From NCBI GenBank assembly GCA_031257015.1, contig JAIRPK010000071.1, positions 1-40,644 of the forward strand: a DNA stretch of 40,644 nucleotides, read 5' to 3'. How positions within the stretch are numbered: position 1 is the stretch's first letter; every line of letters starts with the position of its first letter. This DNA comes from Tannerellaceae bacterium (GTDB lineage Bacteria > Bacteroidota > Bacteroidia > Bacteroidales > Tannerellaceae). The position numbers and the translations under genes were made by a program. Positions 33,429-40,644 of the stretch are shown here, one piece after another. The notes beneath the pieces are model-generated. The model had not been told where the DNA came from and made no database searches. It saw only the letters and a list, made by a program, of their open reading frames with translations.

Positions 33429-34646
33429 TTATAGTTGTTTAAATATTTCTTTCACTCGTTTAAGTCCGCCGATTAATTTGTCCACCTCTTCCTGCGTATT
33501 GTAAAAGGCGAACGACGCGCGAACCATACCTTCTACGCCCATCGCTTTCATCAGAGGCTGAGCGCAATGATGCCCCGTACGCACTGCAATACCCATGTTG
33601 TCCAGCAAGACGCCAGTATCATAATGATGAATCCCATCGAGCAGGAAGGATAACACACTGCATTTATGTTCAGCTTCTCCGAATATACGGACGTTACCAA
33701 GGCGTTTCAGCTCCTCAGTCGCATATTCCAGCAATGTATGCTCATGCGCCGCCATTTTGTCTATGCCTATTCCACTTGCGTAGCGGAGCGCCTCAGCCAT
33801 TGCCGTACTTCCGATATAGTCGGGGGTTCCAGCCTCAAACTTGAAAGGCAACTCATTATAGACCGTCTTCTCAAACGATACGGAGGCGATCATCTCTCCC
33901 CCCCCCTGATAAGGCGGTATCCGGTCGAGCCATTCCTCTTTGCCGTACAGGATGCCTACCCCAGTCGGCCCATATATCTTATGAGCCGAGAAGGCATAAA
34001 AGTCCACATCCAGCTCCTGCACGTCAACCCCAAGATGAGCAACAGCCTGAGCGCCGTCGAGCAAAACAGGGACATTGCGGGAATGTGCATATTCAACAAT
34101 CTCCCTTGCCGGATTAACCGTACCAAGCACATTCGATACGTGAGTAATGGATACCAGCCGCGTGCGTTCTGTAAATAGACTGCGATACGCATCCATATCC
34201 AGTTCCCCCGAGGCCGTCACCGGAATCACCTTGATGACGATGCCCTTCCGCGTCGCCTGTATCTGCCATGGCACAATATTGGAATGGTGCTCCATGGCGG
34301 AAAGGATCACCTCATCGCCAGCCGACATGCACTCCTCGGAAAACGAAGATGCCACCAAGTTGATTGCCTCCGTCGTCCCACGTGTAAAAATGATTTCGGA
34401 CGCTCGGCGAGCATTGACGAACCGTTGGACAGTTGCCCTTGCCTCCTCGTGCGCCTCGGTCGCCTCCCGGCTAAGGAAGTGCACCCCCCGATGAATGTTA
34501 GCATTTACATTATAATACCCGTAGCAGATTCGGTTTACCACCGCCTCCGGCTTTTGCGTCGTCGCCGCATTGTCCAGATAAACAAGTTCCCGTCCGCCAT
34601 GAGTCGCGCTTGTCAGAATCGGGAAATCTTTTCGTCTTGATTGCAT
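33429..34646 (-). CDS. sufS: SufS-type cysteine desulfurase
   Basis: A 405-residue PLP enzyme that frees sulfur from cysteine for iron-sulfur cluster assembly. Class V aminotransferase markers are present: Tyr-Leu-Asp-Asn-Ala-Ala-Thr-Thr-Gln-Lys-Pro (23-33), Met-Glu-His-His-Ser-Asn-Ile-Val-Pro-Trp, Asp-Gly-Ala-Gln-Ala-Val-Ala-His and the PLP lysine in Ser-Ala-His-Lys-Ile-Tyr-Gly-Pro-Thr-Gly (about Lys223). The catalytic Cys in Arg-Thr-Gly-His-His-Cys-Ala-Gln-Pro-Leu (about Cys361) follows the SufS rather than the IscS pattern. In Bacteroidales it usually ends a sufBCD run, but none is present here on the upstream side, so sulfur-acceptor genes must lie elsewhere. Confidence 0.96.
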   Translation of the reverse strand: MQSRRKDFPILTSATHGGRELVYLDNAATTQKPEAVVNRICYGYYNVNANIHRGVHFLSREATEAHEEARATVQRFVNARRASEIIFTRGTTEAINLVASSFSEECMSAGDEVILSAMEHHSNIVPWQIQATRKGIVIKVIPVTASGELDMDAYRSLFTERTRLVSITHVSNVLGTVNPAREIVEYAHSRNVPVLLDGAQAVAHLGVDVQELDVDFYAFSAHKIYGPTGVGILYGKEEWLDRIPPYQGGGEMIASVSFEKTVYNELPFKFEAGTPDYIGSTAMAEALRYASGIGIDKMAAHEHTLLEYATEELKRLGNVRIFGEAEHKCSVLSFLLDGIHHYDTGVLLDNMGIAVRTGHHCAQPLMKAMGVEGMVRASFAFYNTQEEVDKLIGGLKRVKEIFKQL

Positions 34647-35150
34647 AAATTATATTGGGTTTAGTTGTATAAAAAAACGTAGAAGATACCTTTATATTGC
34701 CTGCCCCGGAGATATGAAGCGCAGGCGAACCGCCATGCCGTGCATGTTAATCAGCCTGGGCTACACTTCGGCAAATATTAATGCAATAATAAAACAAGGA
34801 GAAAAACATCTTCGCCGATTCCCTTTATTGAAAATATTTTTATGGCTTTCGCCCATGATTCAAATGAGTTTTGAGCGGGAAAACTAAAAACCGATTAATA
34901 GACTTTATGAGATATGATTAATCTAAATTTGCAGACCTTATGTTTCACATTATCGTGATGAACCGCAATTATAATTTCCTTTGGAATTACAGTTTTTTCT
35001 GCATTTACACAGCTAAAACTATTATATATACTAAGGCTATATTTAGCCGCCAAACGATGTATTCAGCCAGATGACAAGTGGAATTTTTGACCTGCAATTC
35101 CTGTCCATATATATGTTTGACGCAAATAAATACAGTATTAAATTAATCCA
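34647..35150. other. Intergenic stretch of about 500 nt, no gene called
   Basis: The sufS leader and then AT-rich DNA. A 57-codon frame from ATG 34714 to 34887 is uninterrupted but resembles nothing I know and lacks promoter and codon support. No RNA gene or riboswitch is visible. Confidence 0.45.
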
Positions 35151-35152
35151 TT

Positions 35153-35380
35153 ATGGCGACATTGGAGAATCTGATAATGCGCGTGCCGGACATCGCCGTA
35201 GCCTCAAATAAAAGTATTGAATTTATCATTAATTTAAATGTGCTGTTTGTCTTAAACAGACGTGAATTAACTGTGACAAAAGACTGGTCTGCCATGAAAC
35301 CGCAGCAGATTAAAAGCGTCAGCGTTGACCGCTATCCCGATGCTGCATACGGAGCTTTTAAAGACGGTGAAGAATTATAA
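35153..35380 (+). pseudogene. Orphan fragment of a TonB-receptor plug domain
   Basis: A 75-codon frame reads like the middle of a plug domain. Leu-Ile-Met-Arg-Val-Pro-Asp-Ile-Ala-Val corresponds to the 'LLxxxPGIxV' strand and Val-Leu-Phe-Val-Leu-Asn-Arg-Arg-Glu-Leu to the 'VLVLINGRE' strand. Met-Lys-Pro-Gln-Gln-Ile-Lys-Ser-Val-Ser-Val-Asp-Arg-Tyr-Pro-Asp-Ala-Ala-Tyr-Gly is the 'LxPxxIKxVEVxxxPxARYG' end. No signal peptide precedes it and no barrel follows; the 43-nt array begins 60 nt later. It is either a decayed receptor or a small exapted plug protein. Confidence 0.5.
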
Positions 35381-35439
35381 TCTCCGGCTTCAATAAATAT
35401 AACGTCTACCGAAAAGAACAGGCTTAAATTTCGCCGAAT

Positions 35440-35780
35440 CATGTTGGTATATATGGTAGAAAAATATGATTAAAATACGGCGAAAATCGTCCCCCAAGGT
35501 GGGAAAACCCGATCTGAACCGAAAACATATTGTCCCCCATGGTGGGAGACCCCGATCCGGGTTGAAAACATATCGTCCCCCATGGTGGGAAACCCCGATT
35601 CAGGCCGAAAACATATCGTCCCCCATGGTGGGAAACCATGATCCGGACTGAAATTATGCCTTCCCCCAAGGAGGGACAATATGTTTCAGGAGCAGATCAA
35701 GGTATCCCCCATGGTGGACTGACATGTTTCGGGTCAGGATCAGGTTTTCCCCCCTTGTGGGACGATAAAATCGTGGCGCC
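35440..35780. repeat. 43-nt non-coding tandem array, eight units (family A, copy 2) with internal inversion
   Basis: The anchor TGGGA, or a variant, falls at 35457, 35500, 35543, 35586, 35629, 35672, 35715 and 35758: seven spacings of exactly 43 nt. The core is GTCCCCCATGGTGGGAA, an imperfect palindrome around CCATGG. Units 2-5 read TGGGAAACCCCGATTC, then AGGCCGAAAACATATCGTC. The last three run in the opposite sense (GGGACAATATGTTTC), matching the units at 11.9-12.3 kb. Aligned in the same sense, the units of both arrays agree over the GGGACGATATGTTTT part and in total length. The array lies between the plug remnant and dnaK. Confidence 0.92.
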
Positions 35781-36027
35781 GGACATCCCTGCCTGCATTG
35801 CCGGCTGCCCTGCCGAAGCGGAAAAGCGCCTTTGCCGTTGGCATGAGCCGGCGCGATCCTGTCGGCGGATATATATATACATTAATTATACAGGCTCAAA
35901 TTGCGATGATGCGAAGCCTTTTCCCGGAGTGAACGAAGCTGTCCTTGGCGCGGAAGAGAACGTCTTCGGCTGTCATTTTGTCACAGCTTCATTTAACAAG
36001 AAAGAGTAAATAACAGCCCCTAAGCTC

Positions 36028-36043
36028 TGGCACGCTAATTGTA
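36028..36043 (+). promoter_or_regulatory. Possible sigma-54-type promoter of dnaK
   Basis: TGGCACG-N4-TTGTA matches the -24/-12 consensus TGGCACG-N4-TTGCA/T except for one base, T for C in the -12 dinucleotide. It lies 52 nt before the dnaK ATG, leaving a leader of about 40 nt. No good TAnnTTTG element is seen in the same gap. The -12 C is normally important, so this is a candidate only. Confidence 0.4.
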
Positions 36044-36095
36044 CATAAATCATCAAAACAAACAATCGAAATAATAAACTAAAAAATATAAAGCA

Positions 36096-37994
36096 ATGGG
36101 GAAAATAATAGGAATAGATTTAGGCACAACCAACTCCTGCGTATCGGTTTTAGAAGGCAACGAGCCGGTTGTAATAGCCAACAGCGAAGGCAAACGCACG
36201 ACGCCTTCAATCGTAGCATTTGTAGACGGAGGCGAGCGCAAAATAGGCGACCCTGCCAAAAGACAGGCGATAACCAATCCTGAGAAGACGATATTTTCGA
36301 TTAAGCGCTTCATGGGAGAGACGTTTGACCAGGTTCAGAAAGAGATTTCCCGCGTGCCGTACAAGGTAGCCCGCGGAGATAACAACACTCCCCGCGTCAA
36401 CATCGACGGTCGTCTTTACACTCCTCAGGAAATCTCCGCCATGGTACTTCAGAAAATGAAGAAGACAGCAGAAGATTATCTGGGCCAGGAAGTAACGGAC
36501 GCCGTGATAACCGTCCCGGCCTACTTCAGCGACGCTCAACGTCAGGCGACGAAAGAGGCCGGTGAAATAGCAGGTCTTAACGTCCGCCGCATTGTTAATG
36601 AACCGACGGCAGCCTCGCTAGCCTATGGTCTGGACAAAACGAACAAAGACTTGAAGATAGCCGTATTCGATCTTGGCGGCGGAACGTTTGACATCTCCAT
36701 TCTGGAACTTGGCGACGGCGTATTTGAAGTCAAGTCCACCAACGGGGATACCCATCTCGGCGGCGACGACTTCGATCACGTCATCATAGACTGGCTTGCC
36801 GAAGAGTTCCTTAAAGATGAAGGCATAGATCTACGCAAGGATCCGATGGCATTGCAACGTTTGAAGGAAGCGGCGGAAAAGGCAAAAATAGAACTGTCAA
36901 GTACGACTAGCACGGAGATAAACCTCCCTTACATCATGCCCGTTAACGGCATCCCCAAACACTTGGTAAAAACTCTGACACGCGCCAGATTCGAGCAGTT
37001 GGCCGACCATCTCATCCAAGCCTGTATAGAGCCTTGCCGTCAGGCGCTAAAGGATGCCGGCATGAGCACGTCCGATATAAACGAGGTGATTCTGGTCGGC
37101 GGTTCGACCCGCATCCCCGCCATCCAGGCGATAGTAGAGAAATTTTTCGGCAAAGCCCCGTCCAAGGGAGTGAACCCCGATGAAGTTGTCGCCGTCGGCG
37201 CCGCCATCCAGGGAGGCGTACTTACTGGCGAAGTAAAAGACGTTCTTCTGCTAGATGTAACCCCCCTGTCGCTTGGAATAGAAACAATGGGCGGCGTGAT
37301 GACCAAGCTGATAGAATCGAATACAACCATTCCCGCCAAGAAGTCGGAAGTCTTTACCACAGCCGTAGACAGTCAGCCCTCCGTGGAAATCCACGTTCTT
37401 CAAGGCGAAAGGTCGTTAGCCCGTGACAACAAATCCATCGGTCGCTTCCATCTTGACGGTATCCCACCGGCTCAAAGAGGAGTCCCGCAAATAGAAGTAA
37501 CGTTTGACATAGATGCAAATGGAATCCTGAACGTCTCCGCCCGCGACCGCGGCACAGGCAAAGTCCAAAGTATCCGCATCGAAGCCTCCAGCGGTCTTAG
37601 TGACGCAGAAATCCAGCGGATGAAGAACGAAGCCGCCGCCAATGCTGAATCCGACCGTAAGGAGAAAGAACGCATCGACAAGCTGAACCAGGCCGATAGC
37701 CTCATCTTCCAGACCGATAAACAGCTGAAAGACCTCGGCGACAAAATCCCGGCAGACAAGCGTACACAGATAGAAGCCGCCCTCGCCAAGCTAAAGGAAG
37801 CGCACAAGGCCGCGGACATTCCCGCCATCGACGCCGCAACAGCTGAACTGAACACAGTCTTCCAAGCTGCCGGCCAGGATCTCTATAATGCCCAAAACAT
37901 GCAAGGCGGCGCCCAGCCCGGCGGTGCTCCGAATCCGAACAGTGACAAGCGTGATGGAGGTGTGACGGACGTTGACTTTGAGGAAGTGAAGTAA
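36096..37994 (+). CDS. dnaK: Hsp70 chaperone DnaK
   Basis: A 632-residue Hsp70 chaperone. The nucleotide-binding domain opens with [11 protein letters not shown] (5-15). It contains [13 protein letters not shown] and the second phosphate loop [10 protein letters not shown], and ends with Val-Gly-Gly-Ser-Thr-Arg-Ile-Pro. The linker [10 protein letters not shown] precedes the substrate-binding beta-sandwich (about 390-505) and helical lid. The tail is Gly/Gln/Pro-rich and ends in Val-Asp-Phe-Glu-Glu-Val-Lys, close to the EEVD-like tail of bacterial DnaK. No grpE or dnaJ is adjacent. A terminator hairpin follows 31 nt after the stop. Confidence 0.99.
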   Translation: MGKIIGIDLGTTNSCVSVLEGNEPVVIANSEGKRTTPSIVAFVDGGERKIGDPAKRQAITNPEKTIFSIKRFMGETFDQVQKEISRVPYKVARGDNNTPRVNIDGRLYTPQEISAMVLQKMKKTAEDYLGQEVTDAVITVPAYFSDAQRQATKEAGEIAGLNVRRIVNEPTAASLAYGLDKTNKDLKIAVFDLGGGTFDISILELGDGVFEVKSTNGDTHLGGDDFDHVIIDWLAEEFLKDEGIDLRKDPMALQRLKEAAEKAKIELSSTTSTEINLPYIMPVNGIPKHLVKTLTRARFEQLADHLIQACIEPCRQALKDAGMSTSDINEVILVGGSTRIPAIQAIVEKFFGKAPSKGVNPDEVVAVGAAIQGGVLTGEVKDVLLLDVTPLSLGIETMGGVMTKLIESNTTIPAKKSEVFTTAVDSQPSVEIHVLQGERSLARDNKSIGRFHLDGIPPAQRGVPQIEVTFDIDANGILNVSARDRGTGKVQSIRIEASSGLSDAEIQRMKNEAAANAESDRKEKERIDKLNQADSLIFQTDKQLKDLGDKIPADKRTQIEAALAKLKEAHKAADIPAIDAATAELNTVFQAAGQDLYNAQNMQGGAQPGGAPNPNSDKRDGGVTDVDFEEVK

Positions 37995-38025
37995 GAACGA
38001 TTATTATCAATAATCAAATAGAGTA

Positions 38026-38058
38026 AAATAGCGGTAAATAATTGATTTGCCGCTATTT
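38026..38058 (+). terminator. Terminator hairpin after dnaK
   Basis: AAATAGCGGTAAA (38026-38038) pairs with TTTGCCGCTATTT (38046-38058) with one T-G wobble, a 13-bp stem over a 7-nt loop. The U-tract is the end of the stem itself. Confidence 0.7.
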
Positions 38059-38110
38059 ATCATATACCGACAACGAAACTTGACATCCACCCAATTAAAA
38101 GAATGTAATT

Positions 38111-38890
38111 ATGGCAAAAGGATTTTCGCAAAAGACAAAAGAAGAATTGAAATACTATGTTTATGTTTTGATTGATCCACGAGACAATAAAATATTCTAT
38201 GTGGGTAAAGGTAATTCAAATAGGGGATTCTCGCATATTGAAGAGTCTATTGAGAGCCTAAGAGATACAGGAAAACTGGAAACTATCCGAGCTATAAAAC
38301 GGAATAACCAAGAAGTGAAGCATTATATCATTCGATGCGGATTAGAAGAGAGTGAAGCATTGTTAGTCGAATCGGTATTAATTGAGTTTCTTACATTCAA
38401 GGATTTTTTGGAAGTTTCTAAAATTACAAATATTGTTGCCGGACACCATTCTTTTAACCAAGGTATTAAAACAATAGAAGAATGTGAAATCTTGTATAAT
38501 TGCAAAGAGTTAGATAGTAAGGATATTAAGCACAATATTTTGGTTATCAACATAAATAAAACTTTCGATACAGGTAAAAAGAAGAGTAAGAGTGAACATC
38601 CCTTTTATGAACGACCAAATATTTATGAAGCAACACGAGGCTGGTGGGTGTTAGATAGGAACAAAGCTGAAAAAGTTGATTTTGTTTTGGCAGAATATAA
38701 AGGAGTTGTACGAGCCATTTTTCAACCCAAGCAGTGGTTACAAGACGAAAATATAGGAGATAAAAGGTGGGGATTTGAGGGCGATGAAGTTACAGATAAA
38801 ACAATCTTAGATATTTATTTGAACAAAAAAATTCCCAAAAAGAAAGGAATGGCAAATCCAATTCGATATTTTAGCAAATTTGAAGGGTGA
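38111..38890 (+). CDS. GIY-YIG (LEM-3-like/COG3680) domain protein
   Basis: A 259-residue protein. The N-terminal 90 residues hold a GIY-YIG-type nuclease core of the COG3680/LEM-3-like branch: Tyr-Val-Tyr-Val-Leu-Ile-Asp-Pro-Arg-Asp (about 16-25), then Phe-Tyr-Val-Gly-Lys-Gly-Asn-Ser-Asn-Arg-Gly-Phe-Ser-His, Ile-Arg-Ala-Ile-Lys-Arg and the late Glu-Ala-Leu-Leu-Val-Glu-Ser-Val-Leu-Ile-Glu. The C-terminal part (about 165-259, Gly-Trp-Trp-Val-Leu, Lys-Arg-Trp-Gly-Phe-Glu-Gly) looks like a separate beta-rich domain, possibly nucleic-acid binding. Codon use is clearly AT-richer than dnaK, which suggests acquisition. It lies between the dnaK terminator and the mobilizable-element genes. Whether it belongs to the element is unclear, and the biological role of the family is unknown. 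Confidence 0.82.
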   Translation: MAKGFSQKTKEELKYYVYVLIDPRDNKIFYVGKGNSNRGFSHIEESIESLRDTGKLETIRAIKRNNQEVKHYIIRCGLEESEALLVESVLIEFLTFKDFLEVSKITNIVAGHHSFNQGIKTIEECEILYNCKELDSKDIKHNILVININKTFDTGKKKSKSEHPFYERPNIYEATRGWWVLDRNKAEKVDFVLAEYKGVVRAIFQPKQWLQDENIGDKRWGFEGDEVTDKTILDIYLNKKIPKKKGMANPIRYFSKFEG

Positions 38891-38962
38891 AAAACCCAAT
38901 TGATGTTGGTTTAGGCTAAAAATACTCTCAAACCATCAATAACCACAAAATATCACTACATT

Positions 38963-39013
38963 AAGTGTTTTCAAAGTGTTTCTTCCGTGTACTGAAACAC
39001 AGCGAAAACACTT
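38963..39013. promoter_or_regulatory. Nested 51-bp palindrome upstream of the mobilizable-element HTH gene
   Basis: AAGTGTTTT (38963-38971) pairs perfectly with AAAACACTT (39005-39013). Inside it, GTGTTTC (38976-38982) pairs perfectly with GAAACAC (38994-39000). The two stems are separated by symmetrical 4-nt internal loops and closed by an 11-nt loop. It lies 36 nt before the start of the HTH gene. It could be an operator, a replication or transfer origin feature, or an attenuator. Confidence 0.7.
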
Positions 39014-39049
39014 ATTTCATTTGCACCTCATTTATAAATTGTTTGAAAA

Positions 39050-39415
39050 ATGGATGCAAAAGAAATTACTTTCGACAACCTGCCCCAAGCGGTAGCCTAT
39101 CTCGTTAATGAAGTAACTGCAATTAAGCAGTTGGTCGAGAACCGTCAAAATCCGGTAATTGCCGAACGGCGGCTACCGATTGGCATAGACGCCGCCTGTC
39201 AAATTATAGGCAAGGCAAAGCCCACAGTTTACGCACTTGTAAAAAAACGCTTGCTACCCTGTTATAAAAACGGAAAAAAACTCTATTTCTTTGAAGATGA
39301 ATTGATAGAGTGGATTGGCAGAGGCAAAAAGAAAACCTTGGAAGAAATCAACGATGAGGTTGAAGCCACCTATCGAACTAAATCAAAAATGCTAAAACCA
39401 GGTGGGAGGAAATAG
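39050..39415 (+). CDS. Helix-turn-helix DNA-binding protein (excisionase-like)
   Basis: A 121-residue protein. A short coiled region (about 14-32) is followed by a MerR/excisionase-type HTH: Gly-Ile-Asp-Ala-Ala-Cys-Gln-Ile-Ile-Gly-Lys-Ala-Lys-Pro-Thr-Val-Tyr-Ala-Leu-Val (about 46-65). The wing is Leu-Leu-Pro-Cys-Tyr-Lys-Asn-Gly-Lys-Lys-Leu-Tyr-Phe, then Asp-Glu-Leu-Ile-Glu-Trp-Ile. The C-terminus is Lys-rich. Proteins of this size and layout regularly precede the RepA-like ATPase gene in Bacteroidetes mobilizable elements. It may regulate the operon or assist excision; no integrase is within the window. The next gene begins 3 nt later, so cotranslation is likely. Confidence 0.88.
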   Translation: MDAKEITFDNLPQAVAYLVNEVTAIKQLVENRQNPVIAERRLPIGIDAACQIIGKAKPTVYALVKKRLLPCYKNGKKLYFFEDELIEWIGRGKKKTLEEINDEVEATYRTKSKMLKPGGRK

Positions 39416-39418
39416 GCT

Positions 39419-40471
39419 ATGGAAAAAGAAAATCGACAACAGCCATTGTCCTTGCCCGAAATTTGGCAGACCACAAGCCTGCGGATAACTGATGAATTTC
39501 CATCTCCTCCTGTCGTTTTGCACATAGACGATTCAATTATCGGTACGTTGGGCAATTTCAGCGCATCCGCAGGAAAGGCGAAAAGCAAAAAGACTTTCAA
39601 TATTTGCGCTATTGTCGCCGCGGCTCTGAGTAACGGTACAGTTTTGAATTACCGCGCCTCATTGCCTGAAAGCAAAAGGAAAATCATTTACATTGACACT
39701 GAACAAAGCAAATTCCACTGTAAAAGGGTTTTAAAACGTATTTTGGCATTGGCTGAAATGCGGGAAAACGAACATCCCGAAAACCTGAAATTTCACTGCT
39801 TGCGCCGTTTAACCCCGCAAATGCGTTTGTCCGTCATCGAAAATGCTATTTACAATACGGAAAATTTGGGTTTGGTTGTAATTGACGGAATTCGCGATTT
39901 AGCTTACGACATCAACAGTCCGAGCGAATCAACGAATTTGATTACCAAACTGATGCAATGGACGGACGAAAGGCAAATCCATATCCATACTGTTTTGCAC
40001 CTGAACAAGGGCGATGACAACACACGCGGACATTTGGGAACGGAACTTAACAACAAAGCCGAAACAGTTTTACAGATTACGAAAGACGAGTTTGATAAAG
40101 ACATTAGTTCCGTTACGGCTATGTTTATCCGCGACCGCGATTTTGAACCGTTTGCGTTCAGGATAAATGAAAACAGTTTGCCCGAATTGGTTGAGGATTA
40201 CCAACCTAAAAAATCGGAAAAGAAACAGGCGTTTGATTATCGCGAAGTTTCGGAAGAAAAGCACCGTGAGGCATTGGGGCAGGTATTTTCCATCGGTGAC
40301 AGTCTTTCGTACAGCACTTTGATAGAACGTTTGAAAAAGTGCTATTCCTCTGTTTGTTGCGAGTTTGGCAACACAAAAGCAAAGCAGTTGAAACAATTCC
40401 TTTGCAACAAGCGAATGGTTGTGCAGGGTATGGACAAACTTTACCGCTACAATCCCGATTTCTACTACTGA
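39419..40471 (+). CDS. RepA-like AAA ATPase/helicase of a mobilizable element
   Basis: A 350-residue protein of the RecA/RepA-like (AAA_25-type) ATPase group. The P-loop is divergent, Ala-Gly-Lys-Ala-Lys-Ser-Lys-Lys-Thr (about 51-59), as often seen in this Bacteroidetes family. Ile-Ile-Tyr-Ile-Asp-Thr-Glu-Gln follows at about 89-96. Walker B is Leu-Val-Val-Ile-Asp-Gly-Ile-Arg-Asp-Leu (about 152-161), with His-Leu-Asn-Lys-Gly and Arg-Gly-His-Leu-Gly-Thr-Glu-Leu after it. The C-terminal 80 residues look like a winged-helix end. It probably unwinds or loads at the element's replication or transfer origin. Directly downstream of the HTH gene and upstream of a probable primase. Confidence 0.86.
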   Translation: MEKENRQQPLSLPEIWQTTSLRITDEFPSPPVVLHIDDSIIGTLGNFSASAGKAKSKKTFNICAIVAAALSNGTVLNYRASLPESKRKIIYIDTEQSKFHCKRVLKRILALAEMRENEHPENLKFHCLRRLTPQMRLSVIENAIYNTENLGLVVIDGIRDLAYDINSPSESTNLITKLMQWTDERQIHIHTVLHLNKGDDNTRGHLGTELNNKAETVLQITKDEFDKDISSVTAMFIRDRDFEPFAFRINENSLPELVEDYQPKKSEKKQAFDYREVSEEKHREALGQVFSIGDSLSYSTLIERLKKCYSSVCCEFGNTKAKQLKQFLCNKRMVVQGMDKLYRYNPDFYY

Positions 40472-40578
40472 AAATCGGTTCGGTTCAGGTTGGGTATATA
40501 TATAATAACCTAAACCGAACTGCTAAAACTTTTGCCTTTGAAAAAAGAAAAGTAATTAATCAACTAAAATTCAACAAT

Positions 40579-40644
40579 ATGAACGCAGCACAAGCAAAAA
40601 CGATTAAAATTGCAGACTATCTGCAAAGTTTGGGATACAGTCCC
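40579..40644 (+). CDS. Start of a probable CHC2 zinc-finger/toprim primase, cut by the window edge
   Basis: Only 22 codons are inside the window (Met-Asn-Ala-Ala-Gln-Ala-Lys-Thr-Ile-Lys, then Ile-Ala-Asp-Tyr-Leu-Gln-Ser-Leu-Gly-Tyr). This is the usual opening of the CHC2-type primases that follow the RepA-like ATPase in Bacteroidetes mobilizable elements; the zinc-binding cysteines would lie just outside. The call depends mostly on gene order. Confidence 0.6.
   Translation, partial: MNAAQAKTIKIADYLQSLGYSP

Noticed and set aside
34714..34887. A 57-codon frame between sufS and the plug remnant
   Set aside because: Open but without motif, promoter or recognisable homology; chance is the simpler explanation.
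35638..36009. A 123-codon open frame overlapping the second 43-nt array
   Set aside because: Its first third is translated repeat and the rest has no known motif or promoter.

Overview
The window reads as chromosomal DNA of a Bacteroidota bacterium, most likely order Bacteroidales. The evidence is a SusC/SusD pair, a PorT-like protein and a surface protein with a type IX secretion (T9SS) sorting domain, a DUF3276 protein, several promoters of the TTG-N19-TAnnTTTG type, and start codons without Shine-Dalgarno sequences. I cannot name the species from sequence alone.

Layout. 1-5.24 kb (minus): a cobamide-uptake operon led by a clear cobalamin riboswitch: btuB, a BtuG-like beta-propeller lipoprotein, a T9SS-sorted surface protein and a DUF4465 protein cut by the window edge. 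5.3-5.7 kb: a non-coding 41-nt tandem array. 5.8-11.5 kb (minus): susC-susD-DUF1735, ended by a good terminator. 11.9-12.3 kb: a 43-nt non-coding array. 12.7-13.9 kb: a lone AAA/DUF4143 ATPase. 14.5-21.2 kb (plus): a tightly coupled four-gene operon of a giant membrane-anchored pentapeptide-repeat protein, two SGNH-fold proteins and an MBOAT O-acyltransferase. 21.3-22.4 kb: decayed sequence. 22.4-26.6 kb (plus): an orphan ECF sigma factor, then a sugar-nucleotidyltransferase, cyclophilin, miaA and kdsA. 26.9-27.2 kb: a 21-nt array. 28.1 kb: tRNA-Gln(CTG) divergent from rsfS-ftsH-cdsA, which meets porT head-on. 32.2-34.6 kb: 2[4Fe-4S] ferredoxin (plus), then DUF3276, VanZ-like and sufS (minus). 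35.1-35.8 kb: a TonB-plug remnant and a second 43-nt array. 36.1-38.0 kb: dnaK. 38.1 kb to the end: AT-richer accessory DNA with a GIY-YIG protein and the replication/mobilisation genes of a mobilizable element (HTH protein, RepA-like ATPase, start of a probable primase).

Two things stand out. First, four intergenic arrays hold their period almost perfectly while the sequence between anchors drifts: 41 nt x8, 43 nt x9, 21 nt x13 and 43 nt x8. Each unit carries a short palindrome. The two 43-nt arrays are one family 23.5 kb apart, and one of them flips orientation in mid-array without losing register. The periods are close to two or four helical turns, as expected for selection on protein spacing or on serial hairpins rather than on coding. 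Second, the pentapeptide/SGNH/SGNH/MBOAT operon looks like an envelope O-acylation system with an unusual scaffold subunit.

Housekeeping genes (dnaK, ftsH, sufS, cdsA, kdsA, miaA) are intact. All assignments come from reading the sequence; no database search was run.
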